Shown here one piece after another: positions 11,705-13,388 of a DNA stretch of 13,388 bases; positions within the stretch are counted from its first letter, which is position 1; the number at the start of each line of letters is the position of its first letter. The translations under genes and the position numbers were made by a program. The notes below the pieces were generated by a model, which worked only from the letters and a program-made list of their open reading frames with translations, searched no databases and was not told where the DNA came from. This stretch comes from Candidatus Falkowiibacteriota bacterium (GTDB lineage: Bacteria; Patescibacteriota; Patescibacteriia; Patescibacteriales; UBA12465). The stretch lies in assembly GCA_903857815.1 (NCBI GenBank), contig CAIOGK010000005.1, positions 1-13,388 on the forward strand, written 5' to 3'.

Positions 11705-11713
11705 TGCTATAAT
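11705..11713 (+). promoter_or_regulatory. extended -10 promoter of the final operon
   Basis: TGCTATAAT with no clear -35 box, the same promoter style as at 4384, 4830, 5384 and 8384. The start of transcription would be near 11720. Confidence 0.68.
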
Positions 11714-11744
11714 AAATATAATGCAATTTAAATTATTAACAAAA

Positions 11745-12131
11745 ATGACAGTTATAAAAGAAGATATTAATAAACAAAAATGCGACGGTTGTAGTGATTG
11801 CTGTCAGTACGCCACTGTTATTATTAAAAAACCAAAAACTAGACTTGATTTGGAGGAAATAATTTGGCAAATATTACACGACATGGAATTAGAAGTTGAC
11901 CATGAAGGAGATTGGTTGCTCACAATTTATTGTCCGTGCTCGGCATTGGATAAAAATGGACTTTGCTCTATTTATGATAGACGGCCGGAAATTTGTCGCC
12001 GACATCAACATACGGAATGTGCTCGCTATTCCTCAATTCAGCCGAAACACCTTATTAAAACACAAGAAGAATTTTTAGATTTTATTAATTCACAACCAGA
12101 GTTGAAAAAAATATATGAGCTTCCAAAATAA
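11745..12131 (+). CDS. CxxCxxCC-type zinc- or iron-chelating protein (YkgJ family)
   Basis: 128 residues from this ATG. The signature C13-x2-C16-x2-C19-C20 (KCDGCSDCCQYATV) opens the protein and is followed by CPCSALDKNGLCSIYDRRPEICRRH, the standard second half of the putative metal-chelating CxxCxxCC domain. In total about nine cysteines and several histidines could hold a zinc ion or an iron-sulfur cluster. The biological role of the family is unknown; members have been linked to metal handling and to modification of other proteins. Two upstream starts are in frame: ATG 11721 would need a leaderless message, and GTG 11679 lies before the promoter, so 11745 is preferred (leader about 25 nt, like other genes here). 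It is the first gene of a tight operon: the next ATG follows 3 nt after its stop. Confidence 0.85.
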   Translation: MTVIKEDINKQKCDGCSDCCQYATVIIKKPKTRLDLEEIIWQILHDMELEVDHEGDWLLTIYCPCSALDKNGLCSIYDRRPEICRRHQHTECARYSSIQPKHLIKTQEEFLDFINSQPELKKIYELPK

Positions 12132-12134
12132 ATT

Positions 12135-12902
12135 ATGTATCAAAAATTAAGAAAATTTTTATTATTGGTTTTTCTTTTTATTCTGGTTATTTCTTATTTT
12201 TTAAAAAATAATTATAGAACTATTGATAATATTAGCCCAGAAGTTTTACAGGCACCATTGCAAAACATAGCTTATAATAATGAGCCCATAAAATTTTCTA
12301 AAGATGGTTTTGCTTATATCCTAACGCCAATAGCTGAATATCAAATTCAAGCCTTAGTTGTTCACCGAATGGATTATCGCCTTTTTAGCATTTATAACTC
12401 AGACAGTGTTTTTCCAGTTGATCTTTGTTTAGTCTGGGGCGATAATTTAGAAAATAAGAGCTATCAAAATAAATATCTTTCTTTTTCTCAAGACTCACGT
12501 TTTTGTTTTTATAAGTGGCGAGGAGAAAGTACAATCAATCCTGATTCAATATCCAATAATCATTTAATTGCTAATGATTCTAAAGTTTTGTCAGTAATTG
12601 ATAAGATTAAAACTGGTGATCAAGTTTTGATTTCTGGCTATTTGGTTAACGTGGAGGCTAATAAAGTTGGTAAAGTAAGTGACTATGATCCTAGTTCATT
12701 TAGTCTGAAATCAAGTTTAACCAGAAAGGATTCTGGTGCTGGTGCCTGCGAAATTATCTATATTAATAATATTAAGATAATTCAGGTTGGTCATCCAATT
12801 TGGTCATTTTTATTTAATTTTAGTTTTTGGATACTCGCTGGGCTAATATTTTTAAATATTATTTTAGTTATAACTGAGAAACGCAGTTATCGACCTAATT
12901 AA
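12135..12902 (+). CDS. membrane protein with an external GACE-motif domain
   Basis: 255 residues: a membrane segment at about 7-24, an extracellular domain of about 180 residues, and a second membrane segment near the C terminus (about 218-243) with a short basic tail. The domain contains DLCLVWGDN (96-104), NNHLIAND, KTGDQVLISGYLVNV and TRKDSGAGACEIIYI (from T196, with C205). I recognise this combination (WG, NxHL, GxLV, RxDxGxGACE) as a conserved but unnamed protein found in diverse bacteria. A beta-rich, OB-like fold is plausible because the GD-V-x-ISGYLV stretch resembles a strand that closes such barrels. It is coupled to the CxxCxxCC gene (3-nt gap) and to the next gene (7-nt gap). Confidence 0.75.
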   Translation: MYQKLRKFLLLVFLFILVISYFLKNNYRTIDNISPEVLQAPLQNIAYNNEPIKFSKDGFAYILTPIAEYQIQALVVHRMDYRLFSIYNSDSVFPVDLCLVWGDNLENKSYQNKYLSFSQDSRFCFYKWRGESTINPDSISNNHLIANDSKVLSVIDKIKTGDQVLISGYLVNVEANKVGKVSDYDPSSFSLKSSLTRKDSGAGACEIIYINNIKIIQVGHPIWSFLFNFSFWILAGLIFLNIILVITEKRSYRPN

Positions 12903-12909
12903 AAAGAAT

Positions 12910-13230
12910 ATGATAAAAATTAGTCCTAAAAATATTTTTAGCAAAGTGGGCAAGCCTACAAAAATAAAAAAGCTATTTTATTTAGCTTCTTTTATAACTT
13001 TGGGCCTTTTACTTAGTTTTAATCTGCACGCGTTAATTGAGCTCAATTATTTACGTTGGAGTTTTAACAAAAATATAATCGTTCAATTTTATGGTGGATG
13101 CGCCTTGCCTCCCATGGTACAAATTACTATTATATTGTTAGGATTTGGTGGTGGTTTATATTCGGGATTATTTTGGTGGCGCAAAATTTATATTGAAAGA
13201 TGCCTTGATAAATTTTATAAAAAAATATGA
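12910..13230 (+). CDS. small two-helix membrane protein
   Basis: 106 residues. A basic N-terminal segment precedes a first membrane helix (about 22-45), then an external loop with YGGCALPP (about 61-68) and a second helix rich in glycine (ITIILLGFGGGLYSGLFWW) with a positively charged C terminus. The loop motif YGGCALPP and the ending FWWRxxYxER recur in small CPR membrane proteins as I remember them; no function is known. It starts 7 nt after the previous stop, and its TGA stop overlaps the next ATG (ATGA at 13227-13230), a sign of translational coupling. Confidence 0.72.
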   Translation: MIKISPKNIFSKVGKPTKIKKLFYLASFITLGLLLSFNLHALIELNYLRWSFNKNIIVQFYGGCALPPMVQITIILLGFGGGLYSGLFWWRKIYIERCLDKFYKKI

Positions 13231-13388
13231 TATCTATTCTTTTTATTTCATTTTTAATTGTCGCTTTATTGTTGATTATAATTATTACCTTTTTTGTATT
13301 GTTATTTGGGCTTAATATGATTTATGTTAATCTTAAGACCCTGGTTCCTTGGGTTAAAACGCCAGCCAATAATTTAATTATAATTTTA
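13227..13388 (+). CDS. start of a membrane-anchored protein, possibly a methyltransferase (cut by window end)
   Basis: 54 codons are visible, with no stop before the edge. The protein begins with a long hydrophobic helix (about 4-32), then NLKTLVPWVKTPANNLIIIL. In CPR genomes a similar layout, one or two N-terminal helices followed by a PxVxTPxxxxxKM segment, precedes a SAM-dependent methyltransferase domain. The resemblance is modest and the catalytic part is outside the window, so this is only a suggestion. ATG overlaps the previous stop, so it belongs to the 11745-13230 operon. Confidence 0.6.
   Translation, partial: MISILFISFLIVALLLIIIITFFVLLFGLNMIYVNLKTLVPWVKTPANNLIIIL

Noticed and set aside
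11679..11744. GTG 11679 or ATG 11721 as start of the CxxCxxCC gene
   Set aside because: The GTG precedes the promoter; ATG 11721 would be leaderless. Neither adds conserved residues, although 11721 cannot be fully excluded.

Overview
The window looks like a piece of an AT-rich genome from a Candidate Phyla Radiation / Patescibacteria bacterium (Parcubacteria-like). This rests on gene content: many short membrane-anchored hypothetical proteins, a KPVIYFYP-type surface protein, a GYRPATLRELLAFG-type protein, a TrmB-like regulator and a KamA-like radical SAM protein. These are types I recognise from such genomes; no search was run. TGA is used as a stop (13228-13230) and never as a sense codon in the genes accepted here, so the UGA=Gly code of some CPR lineages does not apply.

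Layout. 48-682: a GNAT acetyltransferase, then tRNA-Glu(TTC) with its own promoter and terminator. 727-3080: a TrmB-like regulator and a KamA-like radical SAM enzyme, transcribed divergently. 3100-9921: an accessory stretch. Its genes are mostly unrelated in fold, but many encode one membrane segment followed by a cysteine-rich extracellular part. Nearly every gap between transcription units holds a repeat of one of two families, always on the + strand. Family A (3100, 4243, 8252, 9811) is an ~80-nt conserved block; three of its four copies run into the last bases and trailer terminator of tRNA-Glu. Family B (about 4769, 5290, 6209, 6943) carries a short segment resembling the 3' end of a tRNA-Ser, followed by a hairpin terminator in three of four copies. 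Several copies are followed at once by an extended -10 promoter (TGnTATAAT) for the next small gene. A perfect 45-nt copy of the 3' half of tRNA-Glu lies at 7139-7183, 6.5 kb from the intact gene; this is the usual trace of tRNA-targeted integration, but no integrase is in the window. A GC-richer multi-pass membrane protein (7338-8156) and a P-loop kinase-like gene broken by one TAG (9325-9849) also lie here.

9920-11656: two singly transcribed genes with strong promoters, a conserved hypothetical and a secreted beta-strand-rich protein. They are separated by a run of hairpins (10571-10720) that may be a structured RNA. 11705-end: a tight operon of a CxxCxxCC metal-binding protein and three membrane proteins, the last cut by the window edge.

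The radical SAM/TrmB pair may be a self-contained regulated unit. The repeats, the tRNA duplication and the changing cargo suggest a site of repeated insertion or cassette-like exchange. That is inference; the repeats and their positions are seen directly.
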